A stretch of DNA of 64,000 bases from Calliopsis andreniformis (taxonomy: Eukaryota; Arthropoda; Insecta; Hymenoptera; Andrenidae). Numbering within the stretch: position 1 is the stretch's first letter; every line of letters starts with the position of its first letter. A program made the translations under genes and the position numbers. The stretch covers positions 21,674,001-21,738,000 of the forward strand of contig NC_135064.1 in the NCBI RefSeq assembly GCF_051401765.1, written 5' to 3'. Positions 36,070 through 49,000 of the stretch are shown here, in pieces. The notes under the pieces are model-generated. The model was given only the letters and a program-made list of their open reading frames with translations. It was not told the origin of the DNA and searched no databases.

Positions 36070-37900
36070 TTAATTAACTCCTCGTGTATAGTAGTAAAAA
36101 ATGAAAGCACATCAAATGTCATCTAAACATTCATTAGTCAATGAAAAGAAACATTGCTAGTCACCACAGAAAAGAATTGAATGACAATGTCCATATTTGT
36201 CGACACGAAAATTTGGCAAATCCTTTCAATATCATTATTTATATTCTACTAGAATTCGACGTAGCGCAACACAAATATTTGTAATGAGAGCAAAGAAAGG
36301 GTGACTCCAGCGTGAGAATCGAGGTCGACGGTCGTCTTTCATCTCGATGCATTCGCGGAAACCTGTACGAATGTTCCGGGACACGGTTGTGAACATGGTC
36401 ACGTCTTGGCAGACAACAAGGGTTTCCTGGATAGATCTTTCCTGTGTCAACCATTCTTCCTGTTACATTTCCCGTGAAAGACACATGTGCAAGACTACTC
36501 TTAAGAGGGCCCCTTAATTCGTGCGTTAATTACAATAGTATAAAAATTAACGAGAAATGTAATGTTTGCTTGGTTCGTTAAGAGCACTTCCCTCGATGAT
36601 ATCTTTTTAATAAGTGTACTTTTACTTTTAAAGAGAAGTTTAAACTGATATGTTTCACAAAAGACGATATAATCTATATTTTCTAACAGATTGTTTTTCT
36701 TAAATTGAATAAATTTCGATTCGAGGTATTTATTGAGTAATTAATGCTTCATATATGTAGGTATATTCAAGCAAAAATATATACCTGTAATTTAATTTAG
36801 TGATAAATTTGCATCTCATAATTCATGCATAGGGTATTTAATATGAGAAACAAAAGTGCTTAAATTGAGTAATTAGCTAAATCCTTTATTAAACGATTCT
36901 GGAAATTTATTTCACTGTTCAATGATATACTAATTAAGCGATTATAATAAATTAATGATATTCAATAGTCCAGTAATTCATACAATGCTTTGATCACGGT
37001 TCCACAAATTGAGGGCACGTCATCTTCACTCGCAATCACGAGTTTCATCCCTTTTTCGTCTGCAGAAATTTGCAGGCACCCTTGTTTCGGTATAACATTT
37101 TCCTCAGTTCCCTTTTCGGTATCGATCTGAAGTTAGCTCAGTAAAAAGCCTTTGAACGTTTTATCATCGAACATTGTGCAATAATTTCCTGCTCGACTGC
37201 ACTCTTTGATAGCTAGTCGTATGATCCTCAGCACGTGGGTCCCTGTATGAAAAATGTCTTGAAAGCTATGTTAAATCGATCGATCCGAATGAGAAACACG
37301 GTTACGCGTTACGTATGCTACACAGAAACGTGTAAATAGATAGGAGATACAGAGTTTTCCAATATTTTGAAACGTCAAATATTTGGGATTCGAAAGGTAT
37401 GTGGTAAAAATGGAGTTATACGTACGAGAAGCTAAAGAATTTCGGTCTGGATGCCAGTGGATTCCCTTAGAGACGCATTCCGCCGCAAATTGCTTAAGAA
37501 TTTCTTGAATACTTGCATTTATAAACCCGACGACAACATCTATTAATCTTCTAATAAATTTTAATACTTTCATTGAAGAATGAATGGTCCAGGCCGCCGC
37601 AGATGCCAGGATTTACGAGCGTCATATTTCTCGGATGAAATTAAAAAATCTAGAACGTACGCCGAGGCTGAAAAACGGTTCACAGGAATAACGGTTCATC
37701 AAGGCCGAAGAAGAAAGTCTGCGAAGGTCGTTGACTTTTCAGAACGTCGCGTACCACTCGACATGCGGGTAGCAGGCTTTATTTAGTTTTCGTGGTGCAT
37801 CGAAATCCTCGAGGATTGTTCGTCGCTGGGTTGCCATCAATCGGAATGTACCTTTCGCGTGACGAGCTACTCTACTCAACTTCTTCACCAGCAGTCGCAC

Positions 37901-37934
37901 ATAACGAACGAATTTGTATAACGAACGAATTTGT
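37901..37934 (+). repeat. Perfect 17-bp tandem duplication
   Basis: ATAACGAACGAATTTGT occurs twice back to back with no change, so the duplication is recent or the sequence is conserved. It lies in a CpG-rich patch. Confidence 0.9.
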
Positions 37935-40900
37935 GAAACGAACTCGACGATCGAGCCTGGGTGAAACTTTCCACGCGGCCACGTAATCACGATTCGAAAT
38001 CAACCGAGCATTGTCAATTTCGTGTACACATGATCGACGAGGCGCCCCTCTGCGGGACCAAGATCACGATCTCTCGAGGCTGCATCCGCGTCGAGCGCGT
38101 AGAAAGTTTTACGGAGGTCAACTTTCACCACTCGATACCACCTTGATGAAGGAGGATGCACCTCGGCTTAAAGTCTGCGTTTCAGTTTACGGAGACTGTC
38201 GCTCGATGGGAAAAGAAAACACTGAATGACGTTTATATTAAGTATGCCAACATAAAAGTTATCCATCCCAGTCTACCGCGAGGACCGCCTATCCTCGAAT
38301 TTTACGAACTCAAACTGAATGTTGCGTTTCCTCATATCATCTTGAAAACAGAGAAATTTCACCGACGTCATTCGACATCCGAGCCTAGCAGCGACACGGG
38401 CCTGGAATATCGAGATACACTTGCTCTCTGCCTCGTGTCCTTCTTTCAAATTTTAACGATCGTTTCGCACGCCTGACACCATTCATATTCAACAGCTCGT
38501 TCACGGCCAGTGAATGAGATTTATCGAAGGCTTTATCGAAATGAGTAGTAGTGATTGCGACGTGAAAAACGTCAGCGAATGTATAAAGAAGAAGTAAAGG
38601 CGAAGTGATGAAATTGAACCCTGAAGTACTCTCGATGCACGGGTAACGCTCTTCTGCAGAGGTGTACACGTTTGCGAAACACACTCGATGAAAATGAGAA
38701 CATGCGAAACATGTCACCCGAGAGTCGCGAGCAGTCACGGAGGATTAATTAGTATCGGAATGTCTGCTCGTCACGGGATCCTCGTTAACGAAACCCAAAA
38801 GTACGATCGATAGAGATCGATGGTAATTAAATGATGCGCTGCTACAGACTCCTCCATGAAGGTGTCCCTAACGCGAACGTTCGCAATATTCAATGGAAAC
38901 TGCGTTCGCTGCGAAAAAGAAATGAAAGAGAAGTGCGCAGCTCTGGCGGGAACGTCAAGTGGTCGTATCACGGCGGCTTTTTCAGCGTCGAAAATCCTCG
39001 TCGCTGTTCGCCCCCCTCGGCCTCACGCCCCTGCACGCTCATGGTCTTCCTCGCGTTTCGACATTTTCATCGATGTCACTACTCCGCGCGGAATGACAGA
39101 CACGCTGCAATTATTGGGATCCATAAAGCGGTTAGAGAGACGCTTTTAAAACCTGATTCGGTTGGAACATTATTTCGGCGGTCGCTGCGCTTTGTCGCTT
39201 GAAAAGCGCGCGAGCGATACCCCGCTAGGACGCAAATATTTACGCGCGGAATGAAATGCAAATTTTTATTGGACGCGTCGACTCTGGCGCCCCTGTTGCT
39301 CAAACAAAAAATAACGATGGCTTCCCCTTTTTACGGAGCACTTTCGTACTATTGGTGGAAACTTAACTGGTTCGTAAAACTTCCTGGAAGCTGAAAATAT
39401 TTCTTTAATAAAAATATTTATGGACTTATGCGTGTTCAGTGCTTTCTATTGATTCAGAGATATAGATCCAATAAACAGGTAATATTGAAGGACAATGGAA
39501 AAAGAATAGTTTTTCATTTAAAAATGTATGATTTCAAGTACATATAATGAAAATAGTTTTTGGCTTGAAGGTTTAAAGATGGACTTGAAGTGCCTAATGA
39601 CGAGCAGTTCGATGTACACTCTTGGGAAAGCATTCGTCATTCACATTTGAATGGAAGTTTAATATCTAAAATCTTCAGCAAAAAATCACGAATCGCTGGA
39701 TATGGAAATAACGCAGTTTAATTTTTGATACTAATTTGCAATTATAAACAGATATTTTGTTTTAAGAGTCCTCTATTACTCTGTCAAATTGACCTTTAAC
39801 TCTGAATTATTCTTTATTTTAGATTTTCTAAGATCTCAGCTATTTTATAATATATATGTATATATTTATACACGTTATACTGAAATACTTAATTATAGTG
39901 ATCAAAGAATCACGTAACGACATACTAAGCGAGAATAACGATCAATCGAACGCTAATTGCACACACAGTTGCACCCATTCTTTTTCTCCACTTTTTATGT
40001 TGAAAACAGTAAGTTTGAAACAGAAACAATGTGCATGGAAACATGCAAATTGACTGTTTCTATGAAAAAAGACTGCTCCAATCGAGTACCCTCCTTTCCC
40101 CCTGTGTGCGTACAATTACACAGTGGACGTTCATTAATTCGAATGGAACCTCGTTAACCTTTATGCTCCCATCGTTTCGCTATTAAAGGAGCGCGTGACT
40201 TTGCGCGCTATCGAGTCCTCCGGCTGCAGATAGCGAAATATATTTACGCAAAATGAACAAACATGACAGACGATATAATTTGTATTTCAACATGTTGATT
40301 TCCTAGCATGTAATCAGGGAATTGGAAACTGTGTAATGAAAATGGGAACTGTTAACGTTGGGAAAATTCACTTTGGTCCTTCCTAATTGGGAAATTCAGT
40401 TATTGGACAATTTTATGCATTCAAATTAACGACTGTTATACGTTCCTGTGCATAATTATTTACCAAGTTATGTATTCGTTCAGTCTATTCGAAGTCATGT
40501 GCAGTTCGCTCTTCAAAGTTACATGATTTATGTATTCTGTATACAGAAAGAAAAAAAAAAGTAATTAAAAACGAAAATAGTCAATAAAAGCATTCATTAT
40601 TAATTAATTAATGATATAGTAGGACGAATTAGTATTTACTCGAATAACTTTTCAATTTCGATGAACCACTCCTATTGCAACCCCATCATTATTAATAGGA
40701 ACATGAAATCCATAGAGTGATAGGTAAATAATTACCTACATGCGTGTATCGCGTGGTAACGTACCTAAATAACAGTGAATACTAATTTCGTATTCAAATA
40801 TGAAACTCGTATTACATTGTCTGATGTGTATCAGTGTAATGTTTAATTATACTCTTAATGTAAACATCTATACACCTACCTATATTAAAATGAAAATATG

Positions 40901-42459
40901 TTAATAAGTAAGTAAGTACATTTCAGATAACTGACAGATTGGGGAGATACTAAAGATAATAACTTCACTAAGCAAAAGGAACTATGACATGAAGGTTCAT
41001 ATCATGAAGAATTTAATGTACAACAAAAGTCGTTCACAATTAACTGACAGAGTAATGTAATGCGAGATTCATGGACAATTACCTTCAATAATTTAATTTC
41101 AAATGTCGCGAGTGACGTTATCTTTAATGTACTTCGATAATGTTATCAGCTTAAATTTAACAGAATTTAATTTAAAAAATCTATTTTCGGAAATCGAGGT
41201 TTCTGAAACCTCGGTAACCTGAAAATTAATCCTCGAGAACTATGATTTTAATAAGCTCAAGGATGCAGCTATTAGGAGACTCCCTACGAATCTGTTAATG
41301 AAACACCTCGCTATTATCTCGTTCCACCTATCATTACGTAGTTACTTCAATTAGAATCGTCAGACCATGTTAGCATAGCTGCGTGAGAGTTTCTTGCGCG
41401 TTGGAGTGTACCGAGATGAGGACAATAATGCGATTTCTCAGCTCTCTCTGACTGCTTCTTCGAGAGCTTCGTGAGCTATCTGCCACGTGAAACTGGCCTC
41501 TGCATATTACGCGCATATATACCGTGCTATGCAAATGAGATAGCGTATGATAGTCTCACAAAAAGTGCATTATTTTGCTAATAATAACTTCTAAACGTAA
41601 ACGAAAGGGGAAACTAATAGCTTATAGAAACGATAGGAAATTGAATTAAAATTTATTTTTTCAGAATATAAAGCACGCTTTATCGAGGGATGGTGAAAAG
41701 GAGAATTACACGATACTCTTGTTGAAAAATCGAACAAGTATTTGCATATGTGTTATTAAAAACATACGCCGTTCGATTCGACGAGTACAGCGAGCGAACA
41801 AAGCTTGATCGTACATTTTTTTGAATCAGAAAAGTTTTAGACGACGTCGATCGACGACGATTTAATTACATGCAGTGCAGAGGCAGCGCACGGGCATTCC
41901 GGGAACAATAAAATTGGAATAAATCTGATACGTGAATCAAGATTTTATTGAAAAACGTGGAAGCGGCGATCTCGACGAATGCCAGCGCGGAAGACAGAAA
42001 TTGAAATACCATATTAAATGGTATTGCAAATTCTTCGAAGGTAGAACAATGCCAGGCTCGAAATTAAATAATAGAACTGTGTACTATGTACCTATCAGTG
42101 AGGACGATGAGAAATACAATATGAACAGAAATATAAACACGAGAAAGGAATAAAAAGTAAATGCAGATGCGCAAAAAAAAGAAGGAAGGAAGAGAAAAAA
42201 TATTGCATTCACGAGAAAAAAATTAAACTTCATTTCCTTACGAGAGTGAGCTGTATTCTCTACGTATTGAATATATCGATGCCGCTCAACTAGGTAGAAA
42301 ATTCATTTCCTTCGAGGTGGGATGTTGCATGAACTTTGTAAAAATCGAACTTCGATTAGACATGGAATTTAATTAAAAATCAATCCTCTCCAGGGAAGGT
42401 GTGGTCGTGTTTTCAATGTACATGGAAATTCTCCCAGGAAAATTAACTATTTATAGAAC

Positions 42460-42900
42460 GTCATGGTTACGTCAGCCTCCGTGCGGGCACATTAACAAAC
42501 AGCCAAGCGAGAAGGGCCGAAAAGTGGGATATCCTGCCGTGCCTGAGAACAGTATTGTTAATAAACTAGCTGCCGTCTACTCGCCGTTATTAATATTGTC
42601 CAGTCGCCTCAGCCGCGACGATATCGCATGCTTTTGGCGAACGTAATTACAGCTAAAATCGAACAATGCTCGCGGATCGGTGGGAGGTTTAGCGACTGCC
42701 TCGATTATATGTTAACAGTGGCGCGCATTTCCGAGGTAATTAAATGCGTGCTTCGTAAAGTGTCGTTATATTAAATTAGATTCGCTCTGCTCGAACAGGT
42801 GTAAATTACCGGATTAAACTAAACGTTAAATTAACGTTAAATTAATTAATATCGCGGATCCCGTCAACGCTTTGACGCCATTTTAATTAATTTATGAAGT
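42460..42900. promoter_or_regulatory. Candidate conserved noncoding element
   Basis: GC-balanced, CpG-rich DNA grading into homeodomain-type sites: the 11-bp unit ACGTTAAATTA repeated twice (42823-42844), then ATTAATTAAT and TTTTAATTAATTTA. The texture is that of insect developmental enhancers; conservation cannot be judged from one sequence. Confidence 0.25.
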
Positions 42901-43923
42901 AGGGAACGCAGTCAAGGATGATGGGAAAGAGTCCAGAATATTAAAATTGCATTTCCCCTCTTTTAGTACTCAGAAAGGTATTTTTTAAGCGAATTTTATG
43001 TTCGCTAACTAACTATATAGCATTTTGTTTTATCACAGAGATAGTTTGTGCAAAATGTACATATCTATAAACAGGATTTATTAAGTGTCTAACTTTTCCA
43101 GAATATATGTACGTAGATAAAGAAACAGAGAGATATGGAATAGAAGTATAAATGTTACAGAAGGAACAGCGAGTAAGTAGAAAACACGGTATATGGTCAG
43201 ACATTTGGCTTATCAACACAGCTGTGACTCTACGAATATTAACATTTTTTTGAATAACAGTCAATCTACCTAATTCAAGTCTAAATTCTAAGTGCAATAT
43301 AATCTACAGAATGTCGTGGTCCAATCATAAAATACACATACATATTATTCCTAAAGTTCCAAAACCATTCCTGCATCTTTACAGACCTTCAACCCTACAA
43401 TTTCTCCATATTCCATTACTTACATCTATCCTCTACCAAAAATCAAGTACTTCCTCTACAGTACTTCTACTTAATAACACTCTACCTATATCTACAAAAT
43501 CTACCTACTTTATCTCTTAACTGTCCCCTTGTCTTTGCGGTTTTCAAGACCCTTCGTCTGAAAAGAAGTCGACCGCAGTTAACAAAATTCAGGGCGCGTC
43601 GAGTACGTCGGTTCGTCAAAAGATTTATTTTCAATCAGCAGTGGAAAGGTGTCTCGACTAGTCGAAACGCACGGATTGTCGTGACGGTTTCACGGTGTGT
43701 TGTCGAAACCAGACTCCACGAATACGTGCTTGCGGCGAGAAAGACCGCCTCGCACCACGTGGCCAATTTTCTTCCGACAATATTGACCTTTCCCTGTGCT
43801 CGGTTGGAGGGCCAAAAATTCCTGCGGATTTCACCGTCCCTAGACGGAACAATGTAGATACCGGGACGAGTGGCTAATCCGGGATGTTCGACGCGAAGAC
43901 TCGATTACACTGCGGATTTATTG

Positions 43924-43975
43924 GAGGCATTGAGTGCTCTAAGCCCCGGACGATGCTCCGAGGAAATCGAGATTT
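43924..43975 (+). repeat. Short relic of MITE family R2 (left arm)
   Basis: GGAGGCATTGAGTGCTCTAA, then GCCCCG and ATGCTCCGAGGAAAT, parallels the left arm at 56571-56620 (GAGGCATTGAGAGC, GCCCCG, ATGCTCGGAAAAAT). About 50 bp only, lying in a GC-rich patch; chance similarity is not excluded. Confidence 0.4.
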
Positions 43976-45183
43976 ATATTCCAGCCGCGACGAATCCGCT
44001 AAAAAATTCTTTCGCAGCTCCTCTCCCCATATTCTTTCCATTGGAAAAAATTAAGAGTTATACGCGAGCGCTTTTACGACTGGAAGAGAAGTAGATACTA
44101 ATTTATTAATGGAACCATTTTCTTTTTCTCTCGAGTTACCTATCTAATGGTGTTCCCATGTACGTGAATTTCCCCGCGATAGATAAAATTTCAAGTAAAT
44201 TATACGGCTATAAAGCTTAAACAGCGCGATGTCAACTCTGCTCTTCCACCTTTTACCTTCCCATTAAAAGCTCATCTTAACTGTCAAAGACATTTGACTT
44301 CGTCCAAGCGAATGATAAGGAAATTATTTTCGGCCGATGCAGATTGCTTCGTAATATGGAAAATGGGTATCGGAGGACCGATGCGAGGGGGCACGCTAGC
44401 CAATAAACTAAATTAAAATGCCTCCGGAAATTACACATCCGTACGACATCCAACTACTACACGTCCTCTTCGTTTCTCGTCCTCTGTCTGTGTTTAATTG
44501 ACAAACAGACTTCAAAGAAACCCTGGGTTCGTCGTCGTCGCTTTAACAGCCATTTCTTGTCGCGAGGAAAGGAACACGAATTTGTCGTCTTGTTAATCGC
44601 GTTCGCGAGACGTCTGTTGTGTCTGAGGGCAGCGAGAGCGTTCGGTGAAAGGTGATCGCACCAGGAGAAGTTCGAAAGCTTCTTGGCTGCGCGATGTGTC
44701 ATCGATTGCTTTCGCGAAGACGCGGCGAACGATGATACGACGGTTTCCGATGGTAGCGACGAGCAAGTAACCGTCACCGATGAAAAACGACCCGAGCTGG
44801 GAGAAAGCTGACGCGCGATCGCGCGAGAAAAGGGTTCAACTGTTAAGCTAAATTGGGGTGCCTGCTACAATTGATCGACGACCAAAGGATACGAGGCGAT
44901 TGTACGATAAGGGTCAATGTGAGGGTTTGAGCATGAGAGCTGCAATGTACCGGGGGGAAATGTAGAACTTGGCAAGCTATTGATAGCCCGGAAATGACGC
45001 TTGAGGTATAATGGTGGATTAATGTAGATTAAGAAAGGATATTAATATTGTAACCTGATATGTAGAATAAAATATTGAGTAACTAAACTGAATTTAGATT
45101 TTATATCGAAATTTTAATTTTGAGATGATCACTCCTAAAATTATTCATCGCAATACCCTATGTATATAGGTTGTATTCGATAA
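43976..45183. other. GC-balanced noncoding stretch
   Basis: A 106-codon minus-strand frame (44457-44777) is basic and serine-rich without any motif, and includes a short GTC/GAC triplet run near 44530. Nothing else seen. Confidence 0.5.
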
Positions 45184-45566
45184 AGGTGTCAGAAATTTTT
45201 AGGACTGATTCTACATGTCAAAATAGGATGAAAATCAAGAACGACAAAATTGTATTTAAGACTCTGTTTCAGAGCTATCAAGTGCTGAGAAAAGGCCGAA
45301 GTATGTTCAATTGCGGACTCATTCTACTGTCCGCCTGTAGAAGCTAAATGAGACACAGAAAAATTAGTGGAATAAGTCCCAAGTTCGGCATAGAGGAATC
45401 AGTAGAATAAGTCTTTCGTCAGACACGCCAACGTCAGTAGAATAAGGTCTAAGTAAGACACAAATAAATCAGCGGAATGAGTCTCAAGTCAGACACATCA
45501 AAGTCAGAAGTCACAATATTCTAAATTATTTTATAATTCTCCCTTAAAAAGTCAACAAAATCCTAA
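45184..45566 (+). mobile_element. R1 element with inverted ends and an internal 35-bp array
   Basis: The left end (45184, AGGTGTCAGAAATTTTTAGG) matches the R1 heads at 4219 and 671. The right end, read in reverse from about 45560 (GTTGACTTTTTAAGGGAG, then AATTATA), resembles the same head inverted. Between them is the 35-bp array. This suggests a non-autonomous terminal-inverted-repeat element whose interior carries satellite units. No transposase is present, target duplications are not clear, and the right-end match is weaker than the left. Confidence 0.45.
45317..45511 (-). repeat. 35-bp tandem satellite, five units, inverted relative to the copy at 4351
   Basis: The GACAC-type motif recurs at 45351, 45386, 45421, 45456 and 45491, exactly every 35 bp. 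Read in reverse, each unit gives GTCTGA...(A/T)TTC(T/C)(A/G)CTGATT...TGTGTC, the same unit as at 4351-4540. The first bases (CATTCTACTG, 45320) are in plus orientation, so an orientation switch lies near 45330-45350. Confidence 0.78.
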
Positions 45567-45812
45567 AAAAATTATGTAAAATCCTATACCTTATAAATGC
45601 TTTACTACCACGTGCCCTGCTTCGAAATCAATGTTTATGTTCCAAGTAACTAAAATCAATACCTCTCAATGAACCGTGCCTGCTATTGATAATTGCATGA
45701 ACCACAATATCAGCGAATTGGCGAATTGAACAACTATTGTATTCAACTCGGACGTCATGGAGCACAGCAACAGCGTCGTTGGAGGAATCACTAGCGAAAA
45801 GCCTGGAATTAT

Positions 45813-46001
45813 GAGCGCTGCTAGCGCGATCTAGAATAGGTAGTGTCTACCTAGTGATTTTAGGGTCGTAACTATCGGATGCTTTGATCCACGGTTAGGA
45901 TTTTCGCTATCGGCTGCCACAAGAGCAGTATTCTCCAACGCTGAATACTGCTCTAGGATATTTGCTGTATCCTAGCTAGGAGGTCCCAAATTCGCGAATT
46001 T
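45813..46001. other. Cluster of perfect hairpins and a palindrome
   Basis: In order: GCGCT/AGCGC with a 3-nt loop (45815-45827); AGGTAG/CTACCT around a 3-nt loop (45838-45852); AGAGCAGTATTC pairing perfectly with GAATACTGCTCT around 9 nt (45922-45954); CTAGGATA pairing with TATCCTAG around 7 nt (45953-45975); and the palindrome AAATTCGCGAATTT (45988-46001). The third and fourth share two bases and so cannot form fully together. Could be a structured RNA, a protein-binding cluster or an eroded MITE nest. Confidence 0.55.
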
Positions 46002-49000
46002 GTATGTATTTGCATTCCCTGTCACGAGTCAAGAAACGAGCAAAGCCAGGTTACGTACGCGTCAATAATCTCGACGTAATTCCCGTGCAAATTTCTTTGA
46101 GAGAAGGTCTCTTCTATGCTAATGGACACTCGAGACTGCGAAATTACTTCGTTGCAACACTTTTTGCAATTCCAGGGAGTAGCTACGATCTTCCTAAAAT
46201 GCACTTAATTAGCCAGAAGATCGACTTCTTATCGCCTGCCCCTGGGAGCGTTGACTCTTCTTAAGTGCCCATAAACTTAGGAAGCATCATGCCTTAGTGG
46301 CTCTCAGCAGTGACATAAAAAGTTGGAAAGATGTTGCTCCTCGATGTTAGCTATAAGTTTACTGAAATTATTGATAAAAATTATTGTATAGTTTGTATAG
46401 GGGGACAAATAAACAGCCGTAAACCTGAAGTTCAATTACTATGCTTGGACGTAACATGGATAGCAATTGTAAATATTGCCAACGCGCTAGGAAAGTTTCG
46501 GCTGCAACGTTTCAAACGCGGAATCATCCGATAAACGCGGCGTAACGTAACGCAATCAACGTGCAAGCTGAGCTGCAATAGGACACACCTAACCGCATAC
46601 ATGCACGAGCGTACACTTGATCTCAATTCCTGCTTCCTCTTGCAGTTTAGCAGACTGCATTGTTCGCATGTGACAATGGATGAAATTGAAGTCAAATCGG
46701 TGTGTGTGTTTGAAATTTCAGTGTAGGAAGGATTCTGCGGCAAATCGTGTCCTCTTTCCCTCTTTCCCTACTCCTGTTTGTCGAAAAAAGTAGCTAATTA
46801 TGATTCATGGAAAAAGCGATTTTGAGAAAAAATTGAATAAAAAGTGTTTTATTAAACTTTTCGTGAAGGAATGGTTTTCTTCAGAATTTTTTATTCTTTT
46901 TCTATTAGCGAGAGCAGAAAAGACCAATATTTCCCACTGGATACAAAGGGGTTCATTTCCTCGTTTTCTGAAATTTTAAATTTTCGAGGGTAGCTGAAGA
47001 AATTTCATTGAAGAGAGACTCAAGAAATAATTGTACGTAGAGAGGAAAACGACTAAGTAATTTAATTATGCTTATTCCTTTTTCTTCATTGCCATTAGAC
47101 CGAATTTACCATGAAATTGTAGCGGTCATTATAGGGGTATGGTCACCGATAAAAATTATCTCCTGTATTCCTGCAGCGATGGAATTTAAAAGCCACGCTG
47201 GTATTCAAGATTACGATAATCCCAAGCTCATATTATAGGGAGTTAGTGGCCTCTTTATAGATAAAACGACCCGCTAAAAGTTTCCTCAGCCCACTGAATT
47301 CATAAAATGTTCCAAATAGTCGTAGGTTACAGTAACTGTTAAATGATAACGCCTTAGCCATGTGTTCGTGAAATTAATAGCTTTTTAATTTAACCAAATA
47401 ACTCGAATAAACGAAATAGATGGGCTAGAAAAAAAATGTAATTTGTAGTAAAAATTTTTCTTGAAGAAATAAGGAATAATAAAATGCCGACTGTAATGAA
47501 TTCACTAGTTTAAATGTATCATTTTCAGTAAGTATTTGTCACAATATCCGAGCAATATTATAATACGGAAAACGAGGATCATGGAAATCAAACCGATTTC
47601 CATTATTGATCTACAGATTATTATAATCGACCAAGAGATTACTTTCCACCGCGTTTATTACGGTAGCCATGAACAGTCAGCGAACTATTTACGTGTACCA
47701 TATAGGTGCTTCACGATCATACCCATTTATTAACGAAAGTTATTTATTATGAACCGAGTATTTGTCAGATCAGTATGATTAAGGTTTTAATCCTATTAAT
47801 AAACGCAGCGTCTATAGCTAAGTTGCAGATATAAGAGAAAACATACGTTCTATTATGTAGAAATGGTTAAAGTGGAGTTATAAACAATTTTGGGAATGTT
47901 ATAAAATTGGCTACAAAAGCAGTTTACTGGGAAATAGTTTTTGTTGTAATTCATGAGATTCATGAAATATTGGGTTTAAACACAGTTAGTGAATAATGTA
48001 AATTTTAGTCTGGCATGGATAACTCCATTCGTAACTAATCAAAAGCTAGTTGGAACAATGTTAAAATAATAATTGCATCGAATCAACATGATTACTATAT
48101 TCATTTGGCTGTACCTTTATTATTGAAAACCTAGGTTGCAATTCGACACAATCCTCGTTACGCATTGTCCATGCTTTCCCAATATTGTACTTTAGAATAA
48201 CATATAACAAATATAATACACATAGTATAAATAATCATGAAACTGAGGAAATAATTCTAAACCTTTTACTTGTAAATTAAAATACTTATAATCCTCTCAA
48301 AACAGGTTGTTATATCACTGATAACACTATTTCTAAGAACAGAAAGAAGAATAGAGATTCTTTCTAGAATATTTTTCTAAAGCGACACAGATCATATTCG
48401 CGCGTATAAACTACACGTACAGCCCATAACTCTCGTTACACAACCGACTCCATTACTGTCATGACAGATCTCGTTCATATGTGCAACGTCGAGAATGGAT
48501 GATCATCGAATTCCCGTTTGGAGGTACATCGGTGACCCGAAAAAGGAATTTAGTGAAACTGCCTTTCAAGGCAAGACCTTTCTAGATCTAGGCGAACTTA
48601 GAAAGTATTCTCTTTAGTCGGTCGTGAACCTCTAAAACGATGCTCACCTAGGTCTGTATAATCTTACCCACAAGCAGCATTTGTCTATGAGACAGTTTCT
48701 GCTCTGTATAGAACGTTTCAAAAGATGTGGACAGTAATTCAAGCAACGTAAAAAATTTGTATAAAATCCATAGTAATTTTCTCGAACACTATTCTTAAAG
48801 ATTAAAATTTCAGGGAATATTGTTTCCAATATACTCCCTTAGATGTGTCCACATGTTTTAAAGTACCCTGTACACAATTCATAAATTATTGTGGAAGCCG
48901 ATTTATATTCGCATTAATATGCAAATTCTTAGACACGATATTATCCTCATGGTTTCTCGTACAAACAGTAATACTGCAAACTTCACCTGTTCACAGTATG

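Larger units (their letters stand above)
36074..43923. other. Noncoding stretch with CpG-rich middle
   Basis: 37580-39310 is CpG-rich with many overlapping short frames, none recognisable. The flanks are AT-rich, including a TATATATGTATATAT tract near 39850. Contains the 17-bp tandem duplication and the 42460 candidate regulatory element listed separately. Confidence 0.5.

Noticed and set aside
48644..48829. Minus-strand 61-codon frame ending beside CTAG|GTGAGC
   Set aside because: The peptide has no family resemblance, and a single donor-like site is expected by chance in 64 kb.
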